Shown here: positions 23,949 to 34,364 of the stretch, piece after piece
Numbering within the stretch: position 1 is the first letter of the stretch
Layout of the letters: each line of letters begins with the position of its first letter
From: Nitrospina sp.
GTDB lineage: Bacteria; Nitrospinota; Nitrospinia; Nitrospinales; VA-1
Direction of reading: 5' to 3'
DNA length: 64,000 bases
Assembly (NCBI GenBank): GCA_018673915.1
Contig: JABHBK010000047.1
Coordinates: 1 to 64,000 of the forward strand
Notes under the pieces: generated by a model
What the model was told of the DNA's origin: nothing
Seen by the model: the letters and a program-made list of their open reading frames with translations, nothing else
Database searches by the model: none
Program-made: the position numbers and the translations under genes

Positions 23949-26900
23949 ATGCCGATTTCTCGAAAAAGGATCATTTTCTACTCCCTGTTTACCTTAACCC
24001 TTGCCGTTTTTTCCATTTTTTCTTTGGCCTATTATCAGTTACGTAATTTGGGAGAACTCAAATTACTAGCTGTAGAGAAGCTTGAAGAGTTGACCCGGCG
24101 CCAGGTAAAAATCGGCGATGCGGAAATGGATATTGTCCGTGGCCTGAGCATTCATCTAAAGGATGTATCGGTCAAATCTCCAAGGGCTAAGGAACCGGAG
24201 CTGACAGCACGCAGTGTATGGGTGGTAGTCAAGTTGTTACCGTTGCTGGAAAAACGTGTTGAGGTCAAGGAAATCATTGTCCAGGGGACCTCTCTCAGGA
24301 TAGTGCGCGATGCTAGGGGAAGGTTTAGTTTAGGGAATGTGAAAAAGTGGATTACCCAGCCTGCGAAAAGCAATTTGTTCAAAGTTCTTACTGCCAGTCT
24401 CATGAACCAATTCATGGTAGAAGACGGAGCAATACATTTTATTGATTACTTTAATCGTTCACCAGAAGATCCTCTTCCATTGGACTTGCAGCATATTCAT
24501 TTTTCTGTACGGAAAAGTCTTCTTGATTCCCCATTTCAGTTTGCTTTAAAAGGAGAGATTCCAAACTCCGGGGCTCCTACTGCTTTTCAGGTTTCTGGAG
24601 CCTTCGACAACTTTTCCGAAAACCAGGGTTTTACGGGTATTTCCATTAATGGTAAAGCTCGAGTTAATGAGTTGAATGTTTCAAACTTTCAACCCTATTT
24701 GAAAAAAGTGTTGACCAAAGCTCCGCAAGACAGCTGGTTGTCTTTGGACTCCAGTTTCTCAGGATATCTTGGTGGCGCCATGAAGTCTCAGGGTACGTTG
24801 AAGTATTCTTCGAGATTGGAAAAAGGGCGTGCAATGTTGAGTGATGCCCGTGTGCCTCACCGTGGTGGATTAGAATACAAAGTTTCTCTCGATAAGGATT
24901 CCATTCATATCGAAGAATTGAAAGCTGAATCGGGCCCCTTTAAGTTCAAGGCCAAAGCTTCCCTGGCAGATTTTCTTTCCAAAGATCCCTCGGTAACCAT
25001 TGATCTCGTTACCGATTCCTTTCAGGTTAATAAAAGTGCTGATTACCTGCCGCTAAAATTTTTTCCTAAGAAATATCATTCCCTGGTGCAGTCCCGGTTT
25101 AAAAATGGCTCAATCAGCATAAAATCTTTAAAGTTTGAAGGAAGTTTGAATCAACTTCGCGAACTGGCCGAGGAAGAGAACCGGGGTTTGATTTCTTCTG
25201 AATTGCAAATGAAGCACGTGGATTGGCAGGCACCCTTGCCAGCGCTACAGAATGTGACGGGAACTTTTAAGGTGAATAAGGGCAACACCAGTCTGCACAT
25301 CACCAATGCCCGGTATGAAAACCAACCCATCACCAATGTTCACGGCATCATCAATAATTTTATGACGGACCCCGTGTTAGATCTTAAAGTCGAAAATGAA
25401 GTGGAAATGAAACAGTTTTATGGGACGCTTAAACGGGTTTTCAAGAAGCACGCTTTATTGGAATCCCTTTCTGATTACGAGGACTTTAAAGGGACTGCAA
25501 AGGTTGAACTGAGTATGCAAGGCCCAATAGATGATTTTGAAAAACTGGCGATCACCGGAAACATTGGGTTGCAGAATGTTTCTTTAAATGAAAAAGGATT
25601 TGAGCCCAGGTTGGAAAACCTGAATGGAAATATTATTTACACCCACACTCCAGAAGCGGACAAGCGCAAAGATGCTTCCTGGATTCCGGTCATCAAGTAT
25701 GACAATCTTTCTGGTAATTTTTCTAATAGTTCATTTTCAAATATGAATGGGGAGATGGGATTCAGCAATGGGGTGCCATTGGAAAAGATGTCAGCCACCT
25801 ATAAACTTGTTTCAAGCGATTTGCCCTATGTTTTATCGGAAGACTCAGAAGATGCTCTGGTGGGTCTGAAAGAAGGATTGGATTTTATTTCTGGCGAACT
25901 AACTATGAAATATAGGTCGCAAGGCAACCCCAACCAGCCTGAAATGGAAAAGGAGTGGGGGGAAATTGAGTTGAAAAATCTTTCTATGAAGTACTCGGAT
26001 CGGTTGCAAGCAATGATGGATCTTAATGGCAATATCTCCTATGGGGACGGAAGGATAAGGCTGGAGAACTGGAATGGTAGATATGGCGACTCACCATTTC
26101 AGTTGGAAGGGGAAATCGACCGCAAAAATATCAAGAAACTAGAATATGCCCTCCGCCTGAATTTCCCTGAACTGGTCAACACCGACTTAAAGGATATCCC
26201 AATATTTAAGGACTTCAACTATGCAGGTTCTGCACATGTTTCCTTAAATTTAAATGGAAATATGGACTCCTTTAAGTTTGAGCATCAAGCGGATTTGGCT
26301 CAAGTTGGATATCAAATCCCTGGTTTTATGGAAAAACTTCCTAATGCGTTGAATAAATTTAAGGCTAAAGGGAGTGTCATTAAAAATAAGGGTATTGCCA
26401 TTGATAGTTGGTCTTTTGAACTGAGCGGAAACCAGATATCAGGAACCGCCAAAATTCCAGACCTTGATAATCCAGAATTTACGATTAGCATGGTTTCCGA
26501 TAGTTTTCAGGTTTATCCTTCCCGGCAGTTTTTTCGGTTTATTGATGCAGAGATGGACGGAACCGCGGATTTCAAAATTATGGGTTCTGGCAACTTAAAC
26601 AACCTTCAGGACTCAAGGTTTGAAGGGGACATGAAAATGAAAGGGTTGAAGGTCCGGCCGAAAAACTTTTTATCTCCCTTGACGGTTGATGCCAGCCTGA
26701 AATTTAAAGAAAACCGCCTGGATATTCGTTCTGGAAATATTAGTTCTGATGAAAGCGATGTCAAGTTTTCCGGTGTTTATCAAAGAGGAGATACCCCCAC
26801 TCTGAATCTGAATATCAACGGAGGGAAACTGGATATTGACGAATTTTTTCCTGAACCACAAAGCGATGATATCTCTCTCATGGATCGACTGAACCAATCT

Positions 26901-27797
26901 GAGTTTTTTGCTGCAGGAAAAGGAGAAATAATGTTTAGCCTGAGTAAATTGGACTATAAGCTTTTTACTCTAGATCAGGTTGCCGGAAACATAGGACTCA
27001 ATAACAGGAAAATTGAAGTGAAGGATTTGGTTTTTAATTCCAACAAATCTATCAAAAGCAGTGGAGGGATATCGATCGATGAACAAGGTGTTGGGCAATT
27101 AAAAGCAAGTGTTAAGGCTCAGGATATGGAAACAAAAAACCTGTTCAGTTTTTTTGGTGATATCTTTGAAAACAGCTTGAGTGGAAATGTAAAAACGATT
27201 GATGCTCAGCTGAATGGTAGTGGAAAAGATTGGAGGGAAATATTTATGTCCTTGCACGGAAATTTATCCCTGGATCTCCAGTCTGGAAGTATAAACCAGG
27301 AAAAACTTAAAAGAGGAATTCGCCGGCTGTTCAGTTCGATTCCCTCCGCGGACCCGTTGGAAAAGGAAGTACCGTCACCCTTTAAACAAATCTCGGGAGA
27401 CTTTGTTGCTAACAATGGAGTTTTTGAAACGCAGAATTTTGTGGTCGAAACTAAAAACCGAAGGACCTCCATAGTTGGTACTTTTGACCTGGGTAAAAAT
27501 CAAATGGATACGGTGGTTGGAATCGCTCCCTTGGCAGAGCTTGACCGGTTTTTGACCCAAATTCCTCTAGTGGGAAAAATTATTACTGGCGGGGATGAAA
27601 AAAGTATATTGAAAACCTATTACACCGTAAAAGGAGATTTTGATGATCCTGACATTACAATGATTCCTTTTACCTCTTTGGGGAAACGGGTGATGGGAAT
27701 TTTTCAGGGAATTCTGCAGACTCCGCAGGAAATTCTTGCTCCTATTACCGATAACCTACCCCAAGCAACACAGTCACCAACCCCTGCAAATAATTAG
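23949..27797 (+). CDS. Giant AsmA-like (YhdP/DUF3971-type) envelope protein, 1282 aa
   Basis: N-terminal transmembrane helix (residues about 8-28), an AsmA-type first domain (RRQVKIGDAEMDIVRGLSIH, VKEIIVQGTSLRIVRD) and then more than a thousand residues of beta-strand-rich repeats with alternating hydrophobic residues, finishing with an AsmA_2/YhdP-like C-terminal part (IGIAPLAELDRFLTQIPLVGK-type, then KTYYTVKGDFDDP). Such proteins form long hydrophobic grooves that bridge the inner and outer membranes and move phospholipids. One of two giants of the type in the window (also 38290-42363). Monocistronic; converges on oadG. Confidence 0.82.
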   Translation: MPISRKRIIFYSLFTLTLAVFSIFSLAYYQLRNLGELKLLAVEKLEELTRRQVKIGDAEMDIVRGLSIHLKDVSVKSPRAKEPELTARSVWVVVKLLPLLEKRVEVKEIIVQGTSLRIVRDARGRFSLGNVKKWITQPAKSNLFKVLTASLMNQFMVEDGAIHFIDYFNRSPEDPLPLDLQHIHFSVRKSLLDSPFQFALKGEIPNSGAPTAFQVSGAFDNFSENQGFTGISINGKARVNELNVSNFQPYLKKVLTKAPQDSWLSLDSSFSGYLGGAMKSQGTLKYSSRLEKGRAMLSDARVPHRGGLEYKVSLDKDSIHIEELKAESGPFKFKAKASLADFLSKDPSVTIDLVTDSFQVNKSADYLPLKFFPKKYHSLVQSRFKNGSISIKSLKFEGSLNQLRELAEEENRGLISSELQMKHVDWQAPLPALQNVTGTFKVNKGNTSLHITNARYENQPITNVHGIINNFMTDPVLDLKVENEVEMKQFYGTLKRVFKKHALLESLSDYEDFKGTAKVELSMQGPIDDFEKLAITGNIGLQNVSLNEKGFEPRLENLNGNIIYTHTPEADKRKDASWIPVIKYDNLSGNFSNSSFSNMNGEMGFSNGVPLEKMSATYKLVSSDLPYVLSEDSEDALVGLKEGLDFISGELTMKYRSQGNPNQPEMEKEWGEIELKNLSMKYSDRLQAMMDLNGNISYGDGRIRLENWNGRYGDSPFQLEGEIDRKNIKKLEYALRLNFPELVNTDLKDIPIFKDFNYAGSAHVSLNLNGNMDSFKFEHQADLAQVGYQIPGFMEKLPNALNKFKAKGSVIKNKGIAIDSWSFELSGNQISGTAKIPDLDNPEFTISMVSDSFQVYPSRQFFRFIDAEMDGTADFKIMGSGNLNNLQDSRFEGDMKMKGLKVRPKNFLSPLTVDASLKFKENRLDIRSGNISSDESDVKFSGVYQRGDTPTLNLNINGGKLDIDEFFPEPQSDDISLMDRLNQSEFFAAGKGEIMFSLSKLDYKLFTLDQVAGNIGLNNRKIEVKDLVFNSNKSIKSSGGISIDEQGVGQLKASVKAQDMETKNLFSFFGDIFENSLSGNVKTIDAQLNGSGKDWREIFMSLHGNLSLDLQSGSINQEKLKRGIRRLFSSIPSADPLEKEVPSPFKQISGDFVANNGVFETQNFVVETKNRRTSIVGTFDLGKNQMDTVVGIAPLAELDRFLTQIPLVGKIITGGDEKSILKTYYTVKGDFDDPDITMIPFTSLGKRVMGIFQGILQTPQEILAPITDNLPQATQSPTPANN

Positions 27798-27824
27798 CCG
27801 GTTGCAAAAAATATCCAAATTAGC

Positions 27825-28094
27825 TTAGGACTGAGAAATATTGACGATCCTGAATTCGTTAGGGGATTTTCCTAAATGAATGGCAAGGGTTGCTGTAATA
27901 GCGGCAACATGCTCGTCCTGATCACTACTGGTAGACGATGCGGTTTGATGGCGTGGGGGAGCAGGGGGCGGAGCCACGTAGGGAATTAACTTTACCAATA
28001 GTTTTATGGTAAAGATCAAAATAACTAGAACCGTAAAAATCACCACAATGGCGAGAATAGAGATTTTGACGGCTGCAAGAAATGAAGCTTCCAT
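27825..28094 (-). CDS. oadG: Na+-translocating decarboxylase gamma subunit (OadG-like), 89 aa
   Basis: One N-terminal transmembrane helix (ILAIVVIFTVLVILIFTI), a Pro/Ala-rich linker (VAPPPAPPRH) and a short C-terminal segment: the layout of OadG/MmdD, which anchors the alpha subunit to the beta channel. Last gene of the oadA-oadB-oadG operon, 106 bases after oadB. A dispersed 20-bp element lies between them. Confidence 0.8.
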   Translation of the reverse strand: MEASFLAAVKISILAIVVIFTVLVILIFTIKLLVKLIPYVAPPPAPPRHQTASSTSSDQDEHVAAITATLAIHLGKSPNEFRIVNISQS

Positions 28095-28110
28095 AATTTT
28101 TCCTTCTACC

Positions 28111-28130
28111 CACTCCCGTGGGAGGGAATT
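28111..28130 (-). repeat. Dispersed 20-bp element, copy 2
   Basis: On the complement AATTCCCTCCCACGGGAGTG, between oadB and oadG; related to copies at 3250, 37399 and 44594. Confidence 0.5.
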
Positions 28131-28200
28131 AGCAATGACTCGTCCGATAGTATTATTACTAGCAGGCTATTTCCATTTCCTCAAGGTGTAGTCTTGTCGC

Positions 28201-29442
28201 TCAATGGGCCTTGGCGGCTATATCGGCGACCTGGGATATAGCCGCCCTAATTCCAGGCTCTACAGTACCAACAATATCAGCGATGGCAGCATGTGGTTCT
28301 GGAGCGGGGACATCTCCGAACAGAGATATGAATACTCCTGCGGCCACGGCACTGCCAATGACACCTGCGACATTGGGTCCCATTGCGTGCATAAGTAAAA
28401 AATTAGAAGAGTCTGCTTCCGATCCAACTTTCTGGGAAACCCTTGCCGCCATGGGGACAGCCGAAACCCCTGCCGAACCGATAAGCGGATTCACCTTCCC
28501 TCCAGTTGCTTTACACATGATTTTTCCGAAAACTAAACCCCCGGCCGTGGCAATACTGAAAGCCAGCAAACCCAGTACAATTATTTTAAGGGTTTCAAGC
28601 CGTAAAAATGAATCTGCGGTCATGGAAGAACCCACCGCCAATGCTAGCAAAATGGTAACGATGTTGATCAAATGTGTTTCTGCAGTTTCATGCAAGCGTG
28701 CCGTTACCCCGGATTCGCGAAACAGATTGCCCAGCATCAGCATTCCTAATAACGGGGTAACGCCGGGTAACATCAAACAACAGACAATGGTCACCACAAC
28801 GGGAAAAACAATCTTGACCGTTTGAGATATTGGCTGCAATTGCTCCATTTTTATTTTCCGCTCATCCTCCGTAGTTAAAAGCCTCATGATGGGAGGTTGG
28901 ATAAGGGGAACCAGAGCCATATAAGAATAAGCGGCCACGGCAATTGGCGCGAGTAGATGCGGGGCCAATTTGCTGGCTATAAAAATTGATGTGGGTCCAT
29001 CTGCACCGCCAATGATGCCAATGGCACTTGCCTCATGCATATTAAATCCCAGGAGCACTGCGCCAATGAGGGTAATATATACACCTACCTGAGCAGCGGC
29101 ACCCAGAAGCAGGGTTGTAGGATTGGCGAGTAGCGGTCCAAAGTCTGTTAGGGCTCCTACTCCAAGAAAAATTAGGGGTGGAAGTACCTCATGCTTGACG
29201 CCCTGATAGAAAAAGTTGAGCAGTCCGCCAGCATCGGTATTCGCCATCATACTCATGGGAATGTTGGCAAGCAGGCATCCGAATCCGATGGGAAGGAGCA
29301 AAAGGGGTTCGAACTTTTTCCAGATAGCCAGGTAGATCAGAAGGCAGGCAACCAGGATCATGAGCGTGTCGCCAATCGCCAACTGGGAAAACCCAGTGGT
29401 AGTTAATATCTTGGTAGCGGACGCACTAAAACTGAATTCCAT
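28201..29442 (-). CDS. oadB: Na+-translocating decarboxylase beta subunit (OadB), 413 aa
   Basis: Highly hydrophobic carboxyltransferase/channel subunit with about ten membrane segments. The ion-binding and catalytic regions are visible: [19 protein letters not shown] (conserved Asp in GGADGPT), [17 protein letters not shown] (the conserved N-PLIG-AG-SA-P region) and [23 protein letters not shown]. It uses decarboxylation of biotin-bound carboxyl groups to export Na+. Its ATG overlaps the oadA stop by one base (TAATG), so translation is coupled. Confidence 0.93.
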   Translation of the reverse strand: MEFSFSASATKILTTTGFSQLAIGDTLMILVACLLIYLAIWKKFEPLLLLPIGFGCLLANIPMSMMANTDAGGLLNFFYQGVKHEVLPPLIFLGVGALTDFGPLLANPTTLLLGAAAQVGVYITLIGAVLLGFNMHEASAIGIIGGADGPTSIFIASKLAPHLLAPIAVAAYSYMALVPLIQPPIMRLLTTEDERKIKMEQLQPISQTVKIVFPVVVTIVCCLMLPGVTPLLGMLMLGNLFRESGVTARLHETAETHLINIVTILLALAVGSSMTADSFLRLETLKIIVLGLLAFSIATAGGLVFGKIMCKATGGKVNPLIGSAGVSAVPMAARVSQKVGSEADSSNFLLMHAMGPNVAGVIGSAVAAGVFISLFGDVPAPEPHAAIADIVGTVEPGIRAAISQVADIAAKAH

Positions 29443-31208
29443 TATCCTATGATAACCAGTTCGTCACCGGTTTGTACGTTATCGCCTTCTTTAACCAGGA
29501 CAGTTTGAATGGTTCCAGATTGATGGGCATTGACTTCAGATTCCATTTTCATGGATTCCATAACGAGAACAGTATCCCCCTCATTAACCGCATCCCCTTC
29601 TTTACATTTCATGGAGAAGATGGACCCTGGGAGGGGTGCCACCAAAGGAGAGCCGCTTCCAGCACTGGGTGCCGGTGCAGATACGGGTGCTGGTGCGGCC
29701 GCTATCGCTGGAGATGAGCTCATCGCTCCTCCGGTCGAAACTTCAACAGTATAATCTTTGCCATTAACCCGGACACTGTATACGGCTGATCCTCCAGGAG
29801 CAGTTGCGACTGCTGGTGCAGGTGCCGAAGCTCCTGATTGTGCAGGGGCTGTTGCAACTGGTTTCGGCTGTGGTTTGCCTCGGGTTTCAAAAAATTTCAG
29901 GGCTACCTTTGGGAAGAGGGCATAGGTCAACCGATCTTCTTCACTGGTGTGTTTATCGCCCAGCTCTTTACAAACCGTTTCCCATTCAGGTTCCAACAAA
30001 TCGGCGGGACGACAGTCTGTAACTTTTCCATCTGCAGAAACTTTGCTCATCAGTTCTTCATCGATAGGCGCAGGAAGTTTGCCATAATTGCCTAATAGAC
30101 ACTGCCGAGTTTCTTTGGTAATCACTTTGTAACGCTCCCCTGTCAATATGTTCAGGGTTGCTTGGGAGCCTACAATTTGGCTTGTTGGGGTGACCAGAGG
30201 AGGGTAACCCATGTCTTTTCGTACACGGGGAACCTCTTTAAGAACTTCATCGAGCTTGTCGAGTGCGTTTTGTTCTCGCAACTGGTTTTCCATATTAGAA
30301 ATCATGCCACCGGGAATTTGTGACTTCAGGATATTGATATCTACTCCCTTAAAATCACTTTCAAACTCTGCATAGTTTTTCTTAACTTCAGTGAAGTAAT
30401 CATTGATTTCCTCAAGGAGGTTGAGATCCAGGCCTGTATCTCTGGGGGTACCTTTCAGGCCCGCCACTATGCATTCCGTAGCGTAATGGGAAGTTCCCAT
30501 AGATAACGAGGAGATGGCAGTATCGACCATATCTACTCCCGCCTCAATGGCACATTGCATATTCATGCCCACCAGTCCGGTTGTCGCGTGGGTGTGCAAA
30601 TGGATCGGAAGCTTACTGCTTTTCTTGATTTCGGAAACCAGGATCTTGGTTACATCAGGAGTCAGGAGGCCGGCCATGTCTTTAATGCAGATAATATCAG
30701 AGCCCATTTCCTCCAACTGTTTGGCCATTTTCAGATAAAGCTCAATATTATGGACCGGGCTTACCGTATAGCTGATACATCCTTCTACGGTTTCACCACA
30801 TTTTTTAACAGTGTTTACAGCTGTTTCAATATTGCGAAAGTCATTGAGAGCATCAAATATCCTGAATATATTAATCCCTACTTCTACTGATTGCTTGACA
30901 AATCGCTCGACAATATCATCGGCATAATGCCGGTAACCTACGGCATTTTGTCCCCTCAGTAACATTTGAAACGGGGTGTTGGGCATTTTTTTCTTGAGAG
31001 CCCTGGCCCGTTCCCAAGGATCTTCATTAAGAAATCGAATACAAGTATCGAAGGTTGCTCCTCCCCACATTTCCAGGGAGAAAAAACCCACCTGATCCAA
31101 TTTCTCTGCGATGGGCAGCATATCTTCTGTTCGCATTCGAGTTGCTAGAAGAGATTGGTGCGCATCCCGTAAGACAAGTTCTGTGATTTTAAGTGGAGCG
31201 GTTTCCAT
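29442..31208 (-). CDS. oadA: Oxaloacetate decarboxylase alpha subunit / pyruvate carboxylase subunit B type, 588 aa
   Basis: Carboxyltransferase TIM barrel with metal ligands D15 (LVLRDAHQS), H205 and H207 (HLHTHATTG) and the carbamylated-lysine position K176 (IICIKD). After a PYC_OADA domain and an Ala/Pro-rich linker (about 470-500) comes a biotinyl domain with the biotin site [10 protein letters not shown]554. With OadB and OadG adjacent it most likely forms a Na+ pump decarboxylating oxaloacetate (or methylmalonyl-CoA-type substrates); a carboxylation role for the reductive TCA cycle is an alternative. First gene of the operon, with a 233-base upstream spacer. Confidence 0.92.
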   Translation of the reverse strand: METAPLKITELVLRDAHQSLLATRMRTEDMLPIAEKLDQVGFFSLEMWGGATFDTCIRFLNEDPWERARALKKKMPNTPFQMLLRGQNAVGYRHYADDIVERFVKQSVEVGINIFRIFDALNDFRNIETAVNTVKKCGETVEGCISYTVSPVHNIELYLKMAKQLEEMGSDIICIKDMAGLLTPDVTKILVSEIKKSSKLPIHLHTHATTGLVGMNMQCAIEAGVDMVDTAISSLSMGTSHYATECIVAGLKGTPRDTGLDLNLLEEINDYFTEVKKNYAEFESDFKGVDINILKSQIPGGMISNMENQLREQNALDKLDEVLKEVPRVRKDMGYPPLVTPTSQIVGSQATLNILTGERYKVITKETRQCLLGNYGKLPAPIDEELMSKVSADGKVTDCRPADLLEPEWETVCKELGDKHTSEEDRLTYALFPKVALKFFETRGKPQPKPVATAPAQSGASAPAPAVATAPGGSAVYSVRVNGKDYTVEVSTGGAMSSSPAIAAAPAPVSAPAPSAGSGSPLVAPLPGSIFSMKCKEGDAVNEGDTVLVMESMKMESEVNAHQSGTIQTVLVKEGDNVQTGDELVIIG

Positions 31209-31441
31209 GCTATTTAAATTCCTTTACGAATCAGGGATACTTAGTACCCGATAGTTAAGTTCAATAAATCAATACAAGGTCAGAATCCCGAAACCAGAAA
31301 GCTACCCCTTGACCCGCTTTTTCCTTTGATTCTTCCTGAAACCAAGACCAGTCTGTATCCTAAAAGTTTCAGGTTCACCAATGGGCAAATCTTTGGCTGG
31401 GGAACGGGAATTCTAATTTATTGACTATGCAAAATCAAATA

Positions 31442-32914
31442 TTATTTGCGCCAGGTAATGGGCAGAAAAAGCAGAATAACCCCGTATATTTCAAGTCTTC
31501 CCAATAACATAAATAGGATAAGGATGCCTTTCCCCATAGCTGGGATCTCCGAATAATTCCCCATGGCTCCTACATCGCCAAGACCTGGGCCTATATTAAA
31601 CAACGATGCCACTGTTGCGGATAATGCCGTAGTGAGATCGACGCCCATTGCTGAAAGAAGTATTCCACCTAAGGCAGAAAGTCCCATAAATAGAAAAGTC
31701 AAAGCGGCAACATTGGAAAGGTCATCCGCGTCAATGGTTTTATCTCCAACTTTGACATGGAAAATGGCACGCGGGTAGATCAGTTTTTTTAGCTCCCGGA
31801 TAATGATTTTCAGCAGAATAATAAAGCGAATTACTTTAAACGATCCGCTGGTGGAACCCGAGCAACCGCCTATCATCATGATAACGACAATAAAAAGTTT
31901 TAAATATTCCGGCCATAAACTGAAATCATCCGTGACAAAGCCCGTAGTGGTATTGATGGAAACCATCGTGAAGGCGGCACTGCGAAAAGCCTGGCTGGCA
32001 TCACCATCACTGGAAACCTGGGTGAGACCCCAAGTCACAAACAGGATACCCACGATAAGTAATGTACAGTATGCCTGGAACTCGGGATTCTTGAAAATTG
32101 CTGCAAAATTTCTTCGAAACAGTTGAAAGTGTAGAGCAAAGTTAATTCCACCCAGAAACATGAAGAGAATGATGATGCTCTCGATATAAGCATTGTCAAA
32201 AACTCCGATGCTCCCGTTATGCGGTGAAAAGCCACCCGTCGCAACTGTGGAAAAGGTATGGCAAACTGCATCGAACCAATTGAGGCCTGCAAAACGTAAG
32301 GCTAATATTTCGAAAAGGGTCAAAGCCAGATAGGTTTTCCATAGGATTTTAGCCGTCTCAGCCAGGCGGGGTTGTGTTTGTTCCACTGTGGATCCGCCGG
32401 GAATTTCTGCCTTGAACAAGTGGAAACTTCCGATTCCCAGCATGGGAAAGATGGCTAGTGAAAGAAGAATGATTCCCATTCCTCCGACCCATTGCATCAG
32501 GTTTCTCCAAAAGAGAATGCCATGCGGCACGGCATCAATATCCTGAAGAATGGATGCCCCGGTGGTGGTGAATCCGCTGGTGCTTTCAAAAAACGCATCG
32601 ATGAATTCCGGGCAGGTGCCACTTAAATAGAGAGGGAGTGCTCCGAACATGGATATGGACAGCCAGGAAGCTGTGACGATGGCAAATCCTTCACGATCCC
32701 GAAGTTTATTTAATCCGGAGGGGAACAATTTCCACAATAGCAAGCCAGATACCAGGCTGAGGCCGAACGTCCAGCCAAATGCCGAGGTTTCGGACATGTA
32801 ACCCTCAATGGGGGCATTCCCGAAATACAAAGAAACGCCTATAGGAGCCAGAGTTAACCCCGAAACAAGGACCAGCAGAACACCTACGACATTAAATATT
32901 GCACGTATTTTCAT
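31442..32914 (-). CDS. trkH: K+ uptake channel subunit TrkH, 490 aa
   Basis: Four M1-P-M2 units with degenerate selectivity filters: STSGFTTTGASIL, FSTVATGGFS, VSINTTTGFVTDD and SLFNIGPGLGDVG, the third before a Gly/Ser-rich IGGCSGSTSGS loop. About ten or more membrane helices. Forms the inner-membrane pore of the Trk/Ktr system. Start overlaps the trkA stop by four bases, so the pair is translated together. Confidence 0.95.
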   Translation of the reverse strand: MKIRAIFNVVGVLLVLVSGLTLAPIGVSLYFGNAPIEGYMSETSAFGWTFGLSLVSGLLLWKLFPSGLNKLRDREGFAIVTASWLSISMFGALPLYLSGTCPEFIDAFFESTSGFTTTGASILQDIDAVPHGILFWRNLMQWVGGMGIILLSLAIFPMLGIGSFHLFKAEIPGGSTVEQTQPRLAETAKILWKTYLALTLFEILALRFAGLNWFDAVCHTFSTVATGGFSPHNGSIGVFDNAYIESIIILFMFLGGINFALHFQLFRRNFAAIFKNPEFQAYCTLLIVGILFVTWGLTQVSSDGDASQAFRSAAFTMVSINTTTGFVTDDFSLWPEYLKLFIVVIMMIGGCSGSTSGSFKVIRFIILLKIIIRELKKLIYPRAIFHVKVGDKTIDADDLSNVAALTFLFMGLSALGGILLSAMGVDLTTALSATVASLFNIGPGLGDVGAMGNYSEIPAMGKGILILFMLLGRLEIYGVILLFLPITWRK

Positions 32915-34278
32915 CGGAAGGGGAGGAAGGATCTTTTACGGCCAAACAGATTCTCAATTTTTTCTATGGTTCCGGGTAGTGCCACCACAATGACCGAATC
33001 ACCCGCTTCTAAAGTGACTTCGTCATCGGGGAGTAGCATTTCTCCTTTTCTGAGGAGAGCACCGATCATGGCATCTTTGGGAAATTTGATTTTGGAAATT
33101 TTCTTGTTGACGATGGAAGAGTCTTCATCGATCCCAATTTCCATCACTTCGGCATCTTCAATCAGCTTGAAGACCGACATGACACGGCCTTTTCTCAAAT
33201 GTTTCAGGATGCCACTGACCGTTATAAGTCTTGGATTGATGGTGATATCCATTCCAATGGAATCCAGAATCGGTAGGTATTCCGGGTCATGGGTGATGAC
33301 CAAAGCCCGTTTTGCTCCATATTTTTTGGCTAAAAGGGCAGAAAGTATATTGTTTTCATCATCGTGAGAAAGAGCCAGAAAAAAATCGGCATCCTTCATG
33401 TTGATCTCATTAAACAAATCCATATCGGTGCCGCTACCATGCTGGACGACTGTTCGTTTGAGTTTGTCTGCAGCCCGGTGAGCCTTATCTCTGGATGGTT
33501 CTATGATACAAACGTCACGCATCTCTTCTTCCAAGGCCATGGCCAGTTCAATGGAGGTGGATGTGGCCCCATAGATGATGATTTTTTCGACCTGGTCCAG
33601 GGTTCGATTCAGCATGGGAAGAAGGAAAGGCAAAAACTCTTTATCAACCAGAGTATAAAAACGGTCACCTGCCTGAATGACATCCTGATCTTTGGGGATG
33701 ACCAATTCTCCATCTCGAACGATAGCGACAATCAGGAACGAATCCATCTGTGTGATACTGCGGATGTCTTGAATAGACTTTCCGGCAATGGGAGCATTTT
33801 CCGGCACATCGAATTCCCGAAGCAGGACTTCGCCATCGGCAAACTCAGCTACACTGACTACGCCGGGAGTCTCAAGAATTTTTAAGATGGTTTCTACAAT
33901 AATCTGACCGGGGTTAATGGCTTGGTCAATAAACAGTTCTTCTGGAGTGAAAACCTGGCGGTTATCGGTGAACTCCATGTTGCGGAGTCTTGCGAAACGT
34001 TTAGGAACATTAAAGCGGGATGCCAGAAAGCAGGCGAGTAAATTTATTTCATCTTTTTCGGTGACCGCGATCACCATTTCGGCAGATTTTATTCCCGCCT
34101 TTATGAGTACGCTGGGTAAGCAGGCGTTACCTTCAACGGCTAAAACATCCAACGTATCAGCGATGCGCCGGATTCTTTCAGGATCCTGATCCACGATAGC
34201 TACATCATGGCCTTCCTGGGAAAGTTCCTGAGCCAGGTTGTAACCGACTATGCCCGCACCCACAATGAGTATTCTCAT
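32911..34278 (-). CDS. trkA: Trk K+ transport regulator TrkA, 455 aa
   Basis: Peripheral regulator made of two RCK modules: a first Rossmann domain GAGIVGYNLAQELSQEGHDV (residues about 7-26), a TrkA_C domain, a second Rossmann half around IIYGATSTSIELAMALEEEM and a second TrkA_C. Binds NAD(H)/ATP and gates TrkH. Full-length duplicated form as in enteric TrkA. First gene of the trkA-trkH operon. Confidence 0.95.
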   Translation of the reverse strand: MRILIVGAGIVGYNLAQELSQEGHDVAIVDQDPERIRRIADTLDVLAVEGNACLPSVLIKAGIKSAEMVIAVTEKDEINLLACFLASRFNVPKRFARLRNMEFTDNRQVFTPEELFIDQAINPGQIIVETILKILETPGVVSVAEFADGEVLLREFDVPENAPIAGKSIQDIRSITQMDSFLIVAIVRDGELVIPKDQDVIQAGDRFYTLVDKEFLPFLLPMLNRTLDQVEKIIIYGATSTSIELAMALEEEMRDVCIIEPSRDKAHRAADKLKRTVVQHGSGTDMDLFNEINMKDADFFLALSHDDENNILSALLAKKYGAKRALVITHDPEYLPILDSIGMDITINPRLITVSGILKHLRKGRVMSVFKLIEDAEVMEIGIDEDSSIVNKKISKIKFPKDAMIGALLRKGEMLLPDDEVTLEAGDSVIVVALPGTIEKIENLFGRKRSFLPFR

Positions 34279-34364
34279 GCCACCTGATAAGTAAAGAGAA
34301 CGGTCCTCACCTTATACAATAGGGATGTCTCATGATATTTGCCACTCCAGTAAGGGAGGAAGCT

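Noticed and set aside
28211-28825. 204-codon plus-strand frame over oadB
   Set aside because: Opposite strand of a strongly conserved membrane subunit; composition follows from the antisense of hydrophobic codons.
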